Positions 23,853 through 38,300 of a stretch of DNA of 53,856 nt are shown here, piece after piece (position 1 is the stretch's first letter; the number at the start of each line of letters is the position of its first letter). Made by a program: the position numbers and the translations under genes. Source of the DNA: Acanthaster planci (Eukaryota; Echinodermata; Asteroidea; Valvatida; Acanthasteridae); the NCBI RefSeq assembly GCF_001949145.1, contig NW_019091727.1, forward strand, positions 4,261 to 58,116. Direction: 5' to 3'. The notes below the pieces were generated by a model that worked only from the letters and a program-made list of their open reading frames with translations, searched no databases and was not told the DNA's origin.

Positions 23853-25230
23853 GCTAAATTCTATATCTCGGTCTAAACCTGCTTTCAATTTTCATACCAA
23901 AAGCGCATGCATGGGCAAAACTTGAAAAGTGGCTCCATTAATTGCTTTCGGAGGGAAAAATCAAACGTCCATGGAAAACAGTTCATTGCAAATTAGTAAG
24001 GATAAGTTTTTTAACAAAATAAAACCAGATTAAATCAAAAACAATTCAAACACTCTTTTTGTTAATTTTTAAATGAAAATTCAAGTACACCAAATAACAT
24101 TTTAATAACTTTGAAGCAGCCAAAAATAAATACACTTCCACACTAGTCTCCATACTGTACACACCGAATATGAACAAAAAGAAACATTCATACAAATCTG
24201 TCTATTAATGTTGCTGAAAATATTGGTATAAAAGTCTTCATTTACATTTGAAATGGTACAGTTCAATAAAAGTGATGTGGGTGTGCTCAATGTACAGAAA
24301 TAGGAGTAATTATATATTTTGGGCTTGAAAAAGGGCAATAATTCAGTTTCATATTTCAACAAGGCATGGCCATTCAAGAACAAACCATGGAGCGTATGCA
24401 GGTTGGTGTTTATGCCGTTGTACTGACTGGGCAGAACTAATGCATGCATTGCTGTTCAAGAATACATACCACACGTTTCATTTTGGGCTTGTGCTGTTGG
24501 TATAACAAACTGGCTCACTGCAGGCACCCACATTCCAATCAAATTTACTTGCTACCATGTTGCTTTGGTAAGTTGACTTTTTTCCAACTTTTTAGGAAAG
24601 TGAAACGTGAGAAAGAAAGTGTCACCAATGGTTGTGGGCTGTGTCAGGAAAGGAACCTGATGAGGAGATATGCTCCACGCAAAAGCAGGGCTGGATTATC
24701 CAAATTGTGCAGGTGGGCCTTAAAATATTTGGGGCCAATGAAATCACCTATGCGGAAGAGAGGGGAAAAGTGCTCCCTCTTCCTGATGCCCCCACCTACA
24801 TTTATGTTCGGTGTAGAATTGTTTTTGGCTGGAAATTTTAATTCAGAAAAAAAAGGCAACATATTGCAACATACAAATTTTGATACAACCAAACGCCACA
24901 CAAAGCAATTCACAAGAGTCATGTGAACAGAACTTGTGCAGTAGTTCTTACTAACACACACTTGGGCCCACCCATGGTTCGAGACTGGCTACACAACTCA
25001 GTGGCTGTCTCAGTTCAACATATGGTGAAACTTCACAGACTATTGGACTTTGTATCAAGTGAGGGAACAGCATGTTCAATCATCAGCCAGAGGAGAGTCA
25101 AGGCATGTTTGATGCTTTTTAACCCAACAGCTGTACGTATGTAGATAGCCTGCAGGTTGTGCTACAAGTCCTCTGACACAAAGTGGTTCATGTAGGTTAC
25201 ATTCTGTCAAAACAATAGTTCACTAGAAAA
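23853..25230. other. No gene seen; intergenic
   Basis: AT-rich sequence with only chance open frames, the longest about 160 codons at 24444-24926 on the plus strand. None has recognisable domains or credible exon borders. Confidence 0.45.
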
Positions 25231-25269
25231 CCTAGTCAATTAATAAGGGAATAATTATGTGCTTGGCCG

Positions 25270-25740
25270 CTCAGGAGAATAGAGGCAAGTAATGCCTGGC
25301 CGCAGGCATTTATCAGCGTTCATTCTCCGAAGCAAGGTCTTAAAAGCTAGACCGCCCAAGCACATTCATAAATACATTCATAAATACCTCTTTATTCAAA
25401 GAGTCAATGAAGTCAACATATAATGGATTTCCAATGATTTTGTTCTAAATCTTCACTTTCATTTTCCCGAACACCCCCGTTCATTTTATGGTACATTCCT
25501 TTTTAATTGTCCAATAGACTCCCCTTCAATGAACTTGGCGCGTGCGCGTGCATGGCACGTCGCGTGCATAAGACTCCTGACCAATCAGACTTGATTCAAC
25601 TGTCTCATATCCATGTGCCAGCGCGTGATTTACGCACCGGGCATTATCACTTTTCAGCAGGCATTATCAAAATAATGTTAATACACAGTCATGTGTTGCG
25701 CCTTGACCAACAGGAATAGAAAAACTGTCTCAGGTATTTA
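25270..25740. repeat. Interspersed repeat, copy near 25.5 kb
   Basis: It shares an ordered set of blocks with 52830-53250 in the same orientation: CATTTTCCCGAACACC, TCCATTTTATGGTA-type, CCCCTTCAATGA, GACTCCTGACCAATCAGAC, GTGCCAGCG and GGGCATTATCA-type. The copies are diverged and non-coding. The family is not identified. Confidence 0.7.
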
Positions 25741-26306
25741 TGAATTAAAGTTTTTTACATCTTTTAACAAATTTTATTAAGGAAGTGACTGGTGACATGA
25801 GATATAATCAATTAGTCACACTAAGCTCATTTTAATTGCTAGTCGATCATAAGTTCTCTTGTCTCAAGCCACACGCCACTTACACAAACCAAAAACAGTC
25901 CCTTCAAATCTGTTCACTTATTCACTTGCAGTTACTGATAAATGAACCTGCAACCAAACTTATGATTCCACTTGTGATTGATATCTGACTGAATTCTGCT
26001 AGTAAAGCTATTCCCTACAGACAGAGCATATAGTTACAGGTTGTTAACCTCCAGCAAATCTCAGCACTGCCAATGTCAGATAATGGTGGAAAGAGGGGTG
26101 AGGTGAGGGTAGGGGCACCATCTTGGGGAACAATTTAATTTCCTTTTCTTAAAAAGTTTGTAAATGCTGTAAAATTTTCTAAATTTTGTTGACTCTCCAA
26201 AAAATTGGTTCTGGATCTGTCCTTAGTGTCGGAAGGATTTGAACGTGTGCAACCTAGGCGGGAATATATCCCAAAATGAGCTGAAAGCAGCGACTTGTCA
26301 AAGAGC

Positions 26307-26312
26307 TTTATT
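26307..26312 (-). promoter_or_regulatory. Candidate ENO4 polyadenylation signal AATAAA
   Basis: TTTATT on the plus strand, 36 nt past the ENO4 stop codon on the gene strand. This implies a very short 3' untranslated region if used. Confidence 0.45.
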
Positions 26313-26347
26313 CCCCTAGTAGTTAGAATTCAGAAATGCTAGAGCTA

Positions 26348-29300
26348 TCATTCCTGTTTGTTCTCATCCTCTGCAGTCTCCTCTGGTTCAGGTGGCTTGA
26401 TGACAGGGAAACCAAATGTCACAGTTGCCTTGATCCTGTCCTGAGATATCAACATATCTTCTATCTCCAGAAGACGGTTGTACTTGCAGATCCTCTCGCC
26501 ACGATTGATAGCACCAAACTTGACAAACCTGGAGCTAACTCCAACAGCCTGTGAAGTGGGATGAGAAATATACATGGCATTTCTGCATTGTGGAAAGCAA
26601 CTCAAAAGTAGTACAAAAGCTATGAAACCACACCATGAACAGGTCTCTGAGGACACATTAATTTGCTTAGATATCTAACAAAGTATAGGAATTTAAAGGG
26701 TTTACAAACTAATTTTAATAAAAAACCGTTATGTGCAAGCATTCTTTTGAACTGTGAAAACCAAAGAAAAAACCTTTTCCTGTTTTATATGAGGGTGTCT
26801 CCAAAACTGTAACCCAAAGGAAAATATGACGAAGCCAATGAACACAATGACCACGACCATAATTATAAATGACGACCCCTATTCTAAACTACGGGTAATA
26901 AGCTTTCCATTGATACCTTGGATGCATTCTTCTGCTCATCAGAGATCTTAATTGATCAAAAACTTATGTAAAAACCTTTCTTTTTAATAGTAATCACTCG
27001 CAGCACCTTATCAGTTCTTCAGTCTTTTGCTTCAACTGCACAACAGCTAGTCAATGCAGTGAACTTTAAGTGAGAATATTTTTTTAAAATGAGCTACATT
27101 TTCAGTGCACAATTTCGACACAATATCCCTACTATATGTAGAGAGTGGCCCTTCACAAGCTGTAATACCACATATGAAACACAACCAACATATGAAATTT
27201 ATTCTGGTGTACACATGTAGTATGTTCCAATTAGCCTATTTGATGTTTGGTGGACATAATAGAGAGCACTATTTGGTTTCGGTAAAATCTTGTGTTTACT
27301 CCAAATTTACCCACTTCAAATTGCATCCTCCTATTGTGATGGCATGCTTTGAAAAGGCAAAGAAGCCCGCCCCCCCAATGTCTCCGGTTTCTGGTCAGGT
27401 GCTGGCTCCAAAAGTGGTGCAGCGATGCAGCTTTTTTTTTTAACATAACACCGGCTGCTACCAACATTAAGACTGGCCCCAGCCAGTTTTACTGTTTAAA
27501 AGCATTTTCAGCTGGTACACGCACACAGGACATAAGACCACCTTGTTTGTCTGGCTCCCAGATGTAAATGTGTAATAGGTAAATGACGACACCTGAAAAG
27601 AGTGCCCGACTTAATGTACGGGGAACTAGAGAGACTCCTTTACTGTACATATTACTCAACCATACCCCATCAAAAATGCATTAAAATTACGAAGTAGCAG
27701 GGTTACAGTTGATTAAGCAAGTTTGGCAGCTTTTGGACATTGTTTTATACCAAATATAAAACTTTTTATTTTGCTAACGTACAGGTCTATGGTAGACGCA
27801 CACCCTGACCAGAAACCGGAGACTTTTTTGGGGCCTAAACTACAGTGACACCGTATTCGTGCAGTTTCTTGAACTTGAGTTTTCATGCACATGGGCATTA
27901 TACCTTACTGGTCAGAGAGACATTGTAACAAAAGCATGGTATGTACTGCCACAGTGATTGTTTCTAATTCCAGGTGTGAGATTACTCTATACTGGAACTG
28001 AATCTGGTACAGTTTGAAAAACATCTGGTGGATGGCTTCTGACAAGTGCTCTTGTTGGAGTTTCAACTGTGAGTACAGATTACACTTAACCCCTCCCAAT
28101 CAAACCCAACTTACCAAATCAGCCAGAAAACTATCAGGACTCTCACCAAGGACACTTGAAATCACCACAGCTGCATTGTTCTCTGCAAATCAGCATTCAA
28201 AAATTCTTTACTCCATGTAACCAAATTTTTCAGGGAAATTTTTAGTAACTGACACTTAAGTCATGTTCCAGTTTATTATTTTGGCTAGACTACTGTGACT
28301 GAACTCTTGAAAAAATTGCACAATTAAGTCCACAATGAATGCACAGAGAACCAATGTCCCTATTAATCTGAATTGTGCTGGCTGTATGTGGTCATGGAAA
28401 CTTTCTGCAGAGGTAGTGTTTCATACGGTGGTTTCACAGGGCCCTCAAACCGGCCTGGGAACTGTCCTGAGTAACTTCTGCAGATGAACTATAAAATGCC
28501 TCACGAAAAGTACAGTTCCCTGACCCTTTGTGCTTACCGATTCATATGTACATATATATGTACTGCTATTTTGCATGCCATGTTCTACTTTGTATGCGCC
28601 TTTGCAGATGAGTCGAAATAGTGAGAAATATGACAGAGTTTGGAGTGAAAAAAAAAATTTTGGTAGAAGGGAAGAAATGTTGGTCGTTTAGTGTAACTAC
28701 TCAAGCAGCATCGTGGTTGATTATCACACACTGGTGCCATGGCACACTGATCAACTACACATGGAAATTAATTAACATTCCTCTGCTGTAAACAAAAGTC
28801 CAAGTTGGAATGCAGAGATGTTTTAGGCAAAACAATATTCACAGGGAGTCGTGGGTAAGTTTCAACAAGGGCACGGAAGAGAAAGCCCAATGGGAACACA
28901 GCTGAAGCACTTAAGTAACAAGGAATTTACACTTGCATATAAGGTCATGCATGCCTTACAGATACTAGTTCAAATTTTTTTCAGGGGGAGGGTATGATCA
29001 ACTGTTGTTAAACACAATTACTCTTTAAACAAAACAAAAAACCCTTAACTCCAAACCAAAATTAAGTTTCAAAACTGTAACATTATTTCTTAATTTATTT
29101 AGTAAGTATAAGAATCACTCTGGAATCAGCAGTATGCCTCACATGGGGGTTTGGCTGCTGACTTACCTTTGATCAGTTTACCAGCTTCAGTGATGGTACT
29201 AACACTAGTCATCTGCTGTAGTTTCAATGAGACAGCGGTACTACGTAGCTCACCAAATCCCTGCTTGAGAAGAGTCTCAGCCCTGGAATAGGCCTTGTCT

Positions 29301-32300
29301 ACAATGATAAAGCACTGCTCGCTGAAACGTTCACACAGCTTGCGCCATTGCTCTACGTCCTAAGAAAAACATGGGAAATTGCTCTCATAAGTCAGATAAA
29401 ATAAAAAATTGACCATTCTTTGCCTTTCATCCATGAATAACCACATTTTTGATACCCTAACTGACCCCGATTCTTTCAATCCAAAAGGAGGCTTTGGAAC
29501 ACAGAATAACTTTAGGAAGGTGAAGCCAATTCATGTCTACTTTTAATGTCTTGATGCCCCTTGAAAGTTAAGATAACACTAATGTATTGTCGGAACGCTG
29601 CGAGGAGCAAGATTTTTCAGAATTCAGCATAAAACATTCAGGAGAAAAACTTGAAACTTCTGTTTCTTTTTTTTTCCTAATGGAACTATGGCAAATTCCT
29701 GACAGCTAGAAGTGTAGGGAAATAAGACAAAAATTGGACAAACACAGTTCATGGTCAAATAAGATCCCTAAGTAAAAACTGTGATACGACAACTAGCTAG
29801 CTCTTCTTTCTTAGGTGGGTTAATCATGTTGACTATGTCTGAATTGAAATCATGAAATGACTCCGTCAAACATGCTCAATACCTGCCAGCCTTTTACAAA
29901 GATCTAGTCAGTAGCTTCCGCCAAGGTCTACAAAACTGATGGAGCTAAGGCAAATTAGTTGGGAGTTTCCTTTTAGGCAAAGGGGCAAGTTGATGAGGGT
30001 CATTTGTTCCCCAACCTGTTTTTTGAGGGGATCTATGAGGGCAATGATGGCTGGATACCGGTTGATGAGATCAGCATACACCTCTATCATGTCATCTGGT
30101 AATTTCAACATTCCTTGAGCTGTTTCGTATTTTCCTTTATCCTGTGAAAACAAAGAATGGGTAATAGACACACTGTCAATGAAATTGCAAATGTTTAATT
30201 TGCTGAACCGTTCACTTTTTAGTTCAACTTTTTACAGTCAGGCACTCTGACACAATGTTATATCACACTTTGTCCCTCAATTGGGAACTATTCCATTTTC
30301 ATGAAAGAAAATTAAAGCAAATGCCTCAAATAACATTAATTTTAATTTGAGAAAATTTCCCACTGATGTAAAGTCTGTTCAAACACAAAAATGGTTCAAA
30401 GCACTTTGACTTCTCATATTTTGAACTGCCAAAGAATATTTCAAGTCTTGTTGCACCACACTTCTACAGACATGAGAGGGGACATGTTTTTCAGCAACGC
30501 GGAGTCTCAGAATACCAATGTATTTTGTACATACGAATGTACTCATTGAAAATGACACAGTGCTTTGGTTGCTCTGGGAGTATGGTACAACTGAAGAGGG
30601 AAAGTCTTTTGGGCAATAGTCATCAGTTATGCAGTAAAATAGCAAACAGTAAATGCTGCATGAAGTAATTGAAGGGAATTGCTGATGAAGAACTCTTGAC
30701 TAAAAGGATATTTAGACCTTGTCAAAAATGCAGGCACACTTCAAATTTTAGAATGTGTGCACTGTGCACATGATGATCTCCTAGTAGACTAGTCATGGGA
30801 TTACAACACATTTTGGTTACATGAATCCCTGTCTGTGGACAGTTTAAGTGTTGTAACTTACCAAGTCAAACATTTCATGGGCAGCACAGTTCAGACCAAT
30901 GAAGATATCCTCTCCTGGGGTCAGATCAAGAGCAGTGATAGCCTCCTGGGCAAGGTCCAATAACTGCTCTGGCCGGTCATACTGTGGACAGTAGCCACCA
31001 AAGTCATTCACGTATAACCCAGGTACCTAACACAAAAGTAAACAAGAAAAGGACACAAAATGAAAAGAAGAAACTGGGAATGAAAAGCTTGCTTCAAGAC
31101 ACTGCACTACAATTTACTGATTTTAACATGGTCCTTGAGCAAAGCCATACATGTAATACCAACTGACCAGTGTTCAGGACCAATGTTAGCATTGCTTACT
31201 GTATGCCATTACTTTACGAGTGCAATAAACTGGGAAGAGGGGTTTTTGTCAACATGCTTGGTATATGTCACCACAAAAGGCGTGGCAACTTTCCAATGGG
31301 GGCAGCACAGACATCTGGGATTCTCGCAAAATGGCAGGTATCGCGCCGGTGAAAACAGCGACTATGGCGACATACGTGCACACCAGCCAGTCAAATCATC
31401 GGGTTACACAATCTTTTCTTTGATCAGTATATATACGTGTGCTCGTTGCAGTTGTTTTCACTGGTGCTGTGTAGTTTGCTACCTGCCATTCTGTGAAACT
31501 CCCGGATGTCTGCGCTGCTCCATAAGATATTCTTTTTCTGTTTTTTTTCAACAGCTACTTTCCCCTCAGCATCTCTGGAAGAATGTCTCAAACCCTGCAA
31601 AATAATGGACAGGGGACCTCCATACACACTAATTCCTTTCTTTTTTCCCATAGAAAATAATATATCTAGCTAATGGCAAACCTCCATATTACTTGCTCTC
31701 TCGCTGTTTCAGACCTGCCGAGTATTATATGACAGAAACAGTTGCAATATGTTCAAACTTTGGGCTGGTTTGGGGAACCTTCCTTGCATTCTGTTCTAAA
31801 TCCCTCCAAGAAATCAACAAATTATGATATTGATAGTAAATCAGACTTACCCCCAGCTTTGGAAAAAGCAACTTGCCCACTTGATGGTGGATGGCTGTCA
31901 GTTGTTTCAGAGACTATAGTTAACAGCACAGACACATCAAATAAAAAAATGAAAGCAAGTCAACAGCCAGAACAGGGGGTAGGTGAAGGTAACAGATTAA
32001 CACTGTACATCTGCAGCATGCTCGTCCTAAACAGTTGGCCTATCTAGTCTAATAATCATCGTCATCTAGAGTGAGTTGAGTGAATTTACCAGAAGCTGTT
32101 TAGCAATATGCCTTTCCCAAAGAAAATGCACTTTCCACTTTGAGGGTTTTAAAGAATGTTAACAGGCTAGTTATTCTGTAAATCTGGGGTCCATTTTTGC
32201 CTCACGCTGTTGCTGACACTCATTAATGATTCACCTTGGATTCACCGTGACCTTTTTAAAGACCTTTCCAACATGCAATTTTCTCATTTTGCTTTCACTT

Positions 32301-35300
32301 CTACCGGTATATTAAGCAACGTTGCTTTCCATGTTCAAATACCTAGCACTGGTACTTATTCTTCACTCAAAGCAATTCTTTCATGATATAAGCAATTGTT
32401 TGAGGTCTCTCAAATCTGTCTCCATCAGTGACCAGTGTATTGGGGGATATTCTGACCTCTCACCTGCCTGAGGGTCTTCCCTGGTTTAGGGATGAGCAGC
32501 AATTCCTTGATGAGGTTCTGCTTGCCGGGGTAGGCTTTTCCAGAATTCAAAAGATTCACCATCAACAAGGGAAGCTCATATTCTTGCTGTTCCTGAACAT
32601 TCATAATAAGTGTAATAAAAATCATACCTTATCATCATTAGTTCTAAAATGTATCGCACTTTAAATCGGCTTTTTGCCCTTTTCTCAGTTACACATTATC
32701 ATAAAATAAAAACTCTGCATGGATGAAGAATACAGAACATTACATAGACGTGCATGTTAAAACTTATTTCATTGAATGCTTTCAAATGTTTTTTACACTA
32801 TTTGTTTTCTTTAAAGAAACAAGCCCCAATTTCAAAAACACTTTGAAAAAGTACCATCCACCCACATTGCATTTCTCAGCACAATTACTTAAAAAACCCC
32901 ACATTTTATTTCAAAACATAATTTGAACAAAATGCTCCCATATTTTACTCAAACTTTTATGCAATGATAATGTGCTTCAAGCAGTCCTTCCTCCATACCT
33001 GAGAAGAGTACAAGTTGGCAATGTGTTCAAAGGGTTGGATCTTGGAGAGCTTTGCTGCTGCTAGAGTTACAGCCTGTGAAACGACACATGCAGCATTGCA
33101 ACCTGGGAGCATTGGTTCTTTAGGTTCCTCCATCACGACTGTGCTAGACTTGGCACTCCCTTCAAAGAAATGAGAATCAGAGTTTCATTTTCAAATAATT
33201 CACACACAATGCTATGCGAGTATGACAGACGAAAATTGTTCCATTTATTACACAAAATATCACCTGCTGATGTGAAAAGTACTTGCAACGCTGCATTGTT
33301 GTGTACAAAGATACAAACATACAAATTTATATCTTTGTGAGGTAAATTTCTTTGATCTCATTGTACTAAGAAATCACTGTGTGAAGTGCAGTTTTCAAAT
33401 CACTTCCGTTTAAACCAGCATCATTTTAATGAGCTGAAATTTCAACCAAGTGTCTCATACGTAAAATACTTCAACTTGTGATTGATTTGTACACCTCAGA
33501 AATTCCTCCTTTATGACTAAATGGGAAATTCCTCCGCTATGACTAAATTACAAACACTTTTATTGATGAAATTCTTGTGGGGTACCAATAAAGTAGGGTA
33601 CATGTATGTCTTATTGTTCTGCTACCCCACAAGTCACTATCATTCTTGGGTGATTGATTTGACGTGATTTCATGCTACATGTACTTCTGTTCTTGTAAAA
33701 AGATGCTAGCGAGTAGTGACTGAGATATGGAGGGGCAGAGTGTATTGAGTAATGACAGCACGGGAGTAACTGAATCAACTGCTAGTCAATCAAAAGGTAA
33801 ACCACAAGTCAAGTTGCAAGTCCAAACAGGGAATGACAGAACAATGCTTTTTTGGTTGGAGTTCACTTAAAAGAAGACGTTGCCTGAGTTGAAGCAGGGT
33901 TACTAATTATACGCTTGTGGTGACTTGACTTCAAGAAAATGCAAGGTTTCCTATAGTGTAGGGATAAGAACTCATTTTTGATGGTCTAAGAAACAGATTC
34001 AACGTCTGTGACCATGTGCATGTAGTCGTCAGGTCCCTGATTTAGCCACTATTGTCAAGTCTCATGGGATTTCACTGTAATTGGTGAAACAAGAGATCTG
34101 ACAACTATACCGTCATGGACATTAGTTGAAACCATCACAAGACCGTAACGAGTAGCAGGGTGAACAATAACAGAGGAATACTTTGTTGTAAGTCGTTTGA
34201 ATAGCTTGTGAGTCAAAATTAGACTGGAGGTCTTGTGATGGTCTAAAAAGGCCTCAACTACAAGAATACTAAGAAATCCAATCAAGTATTGTAAATCATT
34301 TGAAATTAAACAATTAGGAAATCCCATATCAGTGTTAACTTTGTAACACATTTCATAAATCTAGGCTCAAACAAGCAGGCATACAAAGTAGCCAAAGTGT
34401 AGATTAACACTTGAAAAAATGTACAACAATGTTGAGAAATGCAACTTAAATGTGTTTTTTATTGAAGAAAATGTTGTATGTACATGTACTTGTACTGTGT
34501 AGATCTGACTGTAAATTATCAGAGACATACATGTAGCTTATACCTAGCTTCTTCTTGCCCTTTGGAGAGATTGTTTTTTCCTCCTTGGCTGGTTCAGGAG
34601 GTGGAGGTTCTAGCTCTGCTGCCCGCTCACGTTCTTTACGCTCCTCCTCTTCCTTCTCAGTCTGGAATTTCATCAGGATCTTCCTATAATGCGATTAATT
34701 GAAAAAAACTGATAAGAGCAAAAGCGTAATACATGCACTTATGGGGATTGAGCCAAAAATGTGGGATAGGTATTATCATGATAATTTTTTTTGATATTTT
34801 GCACAATTTTTTTATTGATCCATCAGAATTCTCGGTCATTGTGGGTACTGTTCACATTGCACATTACAAAAAAAGGGTTCCATTTATTTCTTAGCTTCGT
34901 TAGCCCAAAGATAAAATATAATTACAGGCATGCAACTTGGAATTTGACAAAATGAGGAAATCCTGATTATTTATAAGACTTTGTACAGTGTTTTTCAATA
35001 TTCAATGGCATAAGTGTGAAGTGAAAAATAAGGAAATCAGCTGATCAGAGGAATTGTTGCATGCTTGTAATTTACTGATCACCTGCTGAATATTTTTCCA
35101 GAGTTTTCCAGGACAATTTTTGATATCTTCAACTGCTGGAACTGACTTAAGGTCAAATATCAAATATGGTCCACAGGAAGGAGGTTGATGGATACAGCTT
35201 TCAGAATTTAGAGTAGCCCATGAATTAATTTGGGGGCAGAATTGAAATTTTACCCCAAATCCTCAAACACACCTTGATGATTATGACAAAACAGTATCTT

Positions 35301-38300
35301 TTAAAACTCAGGTTTAAACAAATTATTACCTTCAAAAATTGCCTTCCAAAATTTCCAATCAGGAGCAAAAACTCACCAAACATTTTCATCAATCTCTCCC
35401 TGATTGGCTGGGCCGATGCCACTGATAGCTTCTGTGATTGGTCCTTGAATGAATTGAAGAGCTGCATCAACAAATTCCTGTCTCTCTTTCTCGTCTGCTT
35501 CCTTTTTCTCAACAGGGGCACTCTCCATCAGCAGGTTTGTGCTGGCCATGGTGACAGTTGACAAATGCTTTGAGTAAAAACGGTGCCACCAGAGGAATTA
35601 ACACTCAACAATTGAGCAAACTAATGTGGGCAACTTGCGATCAGACGATGTACTTACTTTCAAAGGCCATGAAAATTGCCGAGGAACAATTAGAAAAAGT
35701 AAGGAAAAACTTGGCACATTGTAGGATTATTATTCAACCTGTATACAATGGGAAAATGGAAAATTGGGAAAGGAGTTTGTACCTGTTCAAGACCTTTGAC
35801 AATGCAGTGGAGCTCTGCTTGTAGGGTAGGCTGACCTCTGCCATCTAAAACCTCTCTAGCCATCACTTTGTGAATAACAGGTGGAATTGACAGGGACTCA
35901 AAGTGTTCTGACTAAAATAGAGGGAGAAAAAAAGCACATATGCACTTTCAAGTATTCATTCATTCATTATTATTAGTCCATGTAAAAAACATGAAAATTT
36001 AGTTTACATTGGTATATTACAACATTCAAAACCTAAAAACTTAGTCAATAAAATATTTTAAAATACAAATGGTAAAAACCAGGCACAAACTGACACGATA
36101 CAACCCAACCTCAAAAAGACCCCCCCAAAAATTCACAGTACATTAAAATACTACGCATACGGTTACTAAAGAGATTCCTACAACCTAACCTTTGGATGAT
36201 ATTCCAGGAAGAGATATTTAAAAAGAAACAGAAAGCAGTACGAACACCGGAACACCCATAAACAACTCATTTAAGACGCTACAGTGGGATACGCATTTAG
36301 TAGATGATAGATTACACAACAGTAACAAAAAAAATGCAATTTTACCGTTTTACATTGCTTTTGAAAGCATGGATGGCATTTGGAATGAAAGACTGTCTGA
36401 AATGATGAGTTGTCTTAGGAACACACAGTCCAATACCTGACTGGTTGTAGTTGAAACAAGCGTGAATTGGGTGTGTGGGATCACGCATTATACTATGAAT
36501 CTTCAAAAGAATGTGTCAATTTTCTCATACAAACTACAAATAGAAGGAAGATCTGTTCGGATTTTCCTACGTCTTTCAAGCTTCTTAATGCTTTCTTGTA
36601 ATGGGTTGCCAAAGGTACACAAAAATTAAACATAAAAACGTTCTGCAGTACTAACTGATAAAGGAGAACCATGATACGGTTGTCCACTCAGAACTCAATC
36701 CCCATTTTCCTCAGGAACTACAGCCTTTGACTCGCCTTATCAGCTACAATTTGTGAGTTATTCTTCCAATTCAACCTCTCGTCGATCAGAGTTCCTAAGT
36801 ACTTATATTCAGATACCTGCTCTATGCTATGGTCGTGAATAACTAATTAAACATGGGGGTTTGAAGACTGAGACCGGTGGAAATAAAAAATCATTTCTTT
36901 GGTTTTGTTTACATTCAGAAACAGGTGATGGCTATCACACCAATTTACAAACTGTTCGACTTGCTCAAAGTAAGCCTCTGCGTTATCCTGCAAAAAGCCA
37001 CTTATAACAGTGTCATCTGCATACTTAACGATCGCAGAGCATGATCCAAATCCGTCCCTAACGTGAGGGACGGACATCAATGCATTAATTGCTCTGCCAA
37101 AGATTTCCTGAATACTTATTCTCAGTAAAAGGCATATGTACATGTATGTTTACCCCTGACACCAGTGCAAGTTGGCTACATATCATTTTCAATATGTTTG
37201 TTTTGTTTTTGTTAACGAAGTTTTTAGGGCATGAAGGGCGGACATCAATAAAATGACTACCTTCACCTACATGTAAGTCCACAGATTTGTATTTATTATT
37301 GATACCTGGAAAAATTCTCAACTTTGGTTAATATAAACAAAACATTAACCCTAACACTCCTCAGTCCTCCAACGGGTGAAGGATTGAGGAGGGTTAGGGT
37401 TAATGTTCTAACTATTCAACTGACAAGATTTTAATTCAGTGACACATAGAATGTATTAATTGTCACACAGAAAATATCAATTTCTGGGGCTGGATAAAAT
37501 ATAGTCTTGGAAAATGTGTTGAAGAGTATAGTGCCACGCTGTACACTGTTTATGAACAAATTACTTCTTCTTTGTCAAGTGTGTAGATGGTCTCCAGATA
37601 TAATTGGGATAGAAGAAGGAGAAAGGTGGACCTTACACTTGTAATAATATTTGGATCATCATCAGCATCATTAAACCCTGCAAAGTTGGCATATGTAGAA
37701 TATTGCTACTTGCCTGAGAATTATCATTTTAATTATTGTGAGGGACGGACATGTCCGTCCCTCACGATAATTAAGAGGTATAACTTCATACAATAAAAGC
37801 CAAGATGCTGATAAGTTTGTATTCAAGTAGTGACTGATAATCATCAATAGATAGGATACATTTTAAATCCTGTTGATTTATTATGTGCCTTGAGAAAACA
37901 AGATGATTCTAACTCGTGAGGGATGGACAATATTTGGAATGTTGCCCTGAAGTGACCCTCCTGTTAATTACCATGAGAAAATTAATTTAACCCCATGTTT
38001 GCAAGAAAGCATGGCATGTCTACTCTTAATGTGGACAACAATTGTAGGATTCCAGCTCTTCCTAAATTCCAAAACTTGCCTTTTTCAGTGAAGTTTCTGT
38101 CCGTCCCTCACATTTCATGATCGTTGGTATCATTTTTAATACATGTACATGATATTAATTAATTAATGATGATATTGTTGGACATTTCTTTTAGATTAGA
38201 AAAATATAATCTTTTCTTTGTGAAATAAAGCAATTTTTAAGGGTGTTAAAGGAATTTTAATTTTTTTCATAAATGTTACCTAATTTTGGATCACGCTTGG

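Noticed and set aside
24444-24926. 160-codon plus-strand open frame
   Set aside because: No recognisable domain, Cys/His-rich random look, no conserved splice context, and no support from neighbouring exons.
31460-31586. Minus-strand exon-like frame (GLRHSSRDAEGKV...) with a good acceptor, first taken as ENO4 exon 8
   Set aside because: It overlaps the 31300-31522 fold-back, its exit phase does not fit the next exon, and 31913-31851 gives a better enolase match (SLKQLTAIHHQVGKLL) with both phases correct.
31135-31605. 156-codon plus-strand open frame
   Set aside because: It lies antisense within ENO4 intron 8, crosses the fold-back element and resembles no protein.
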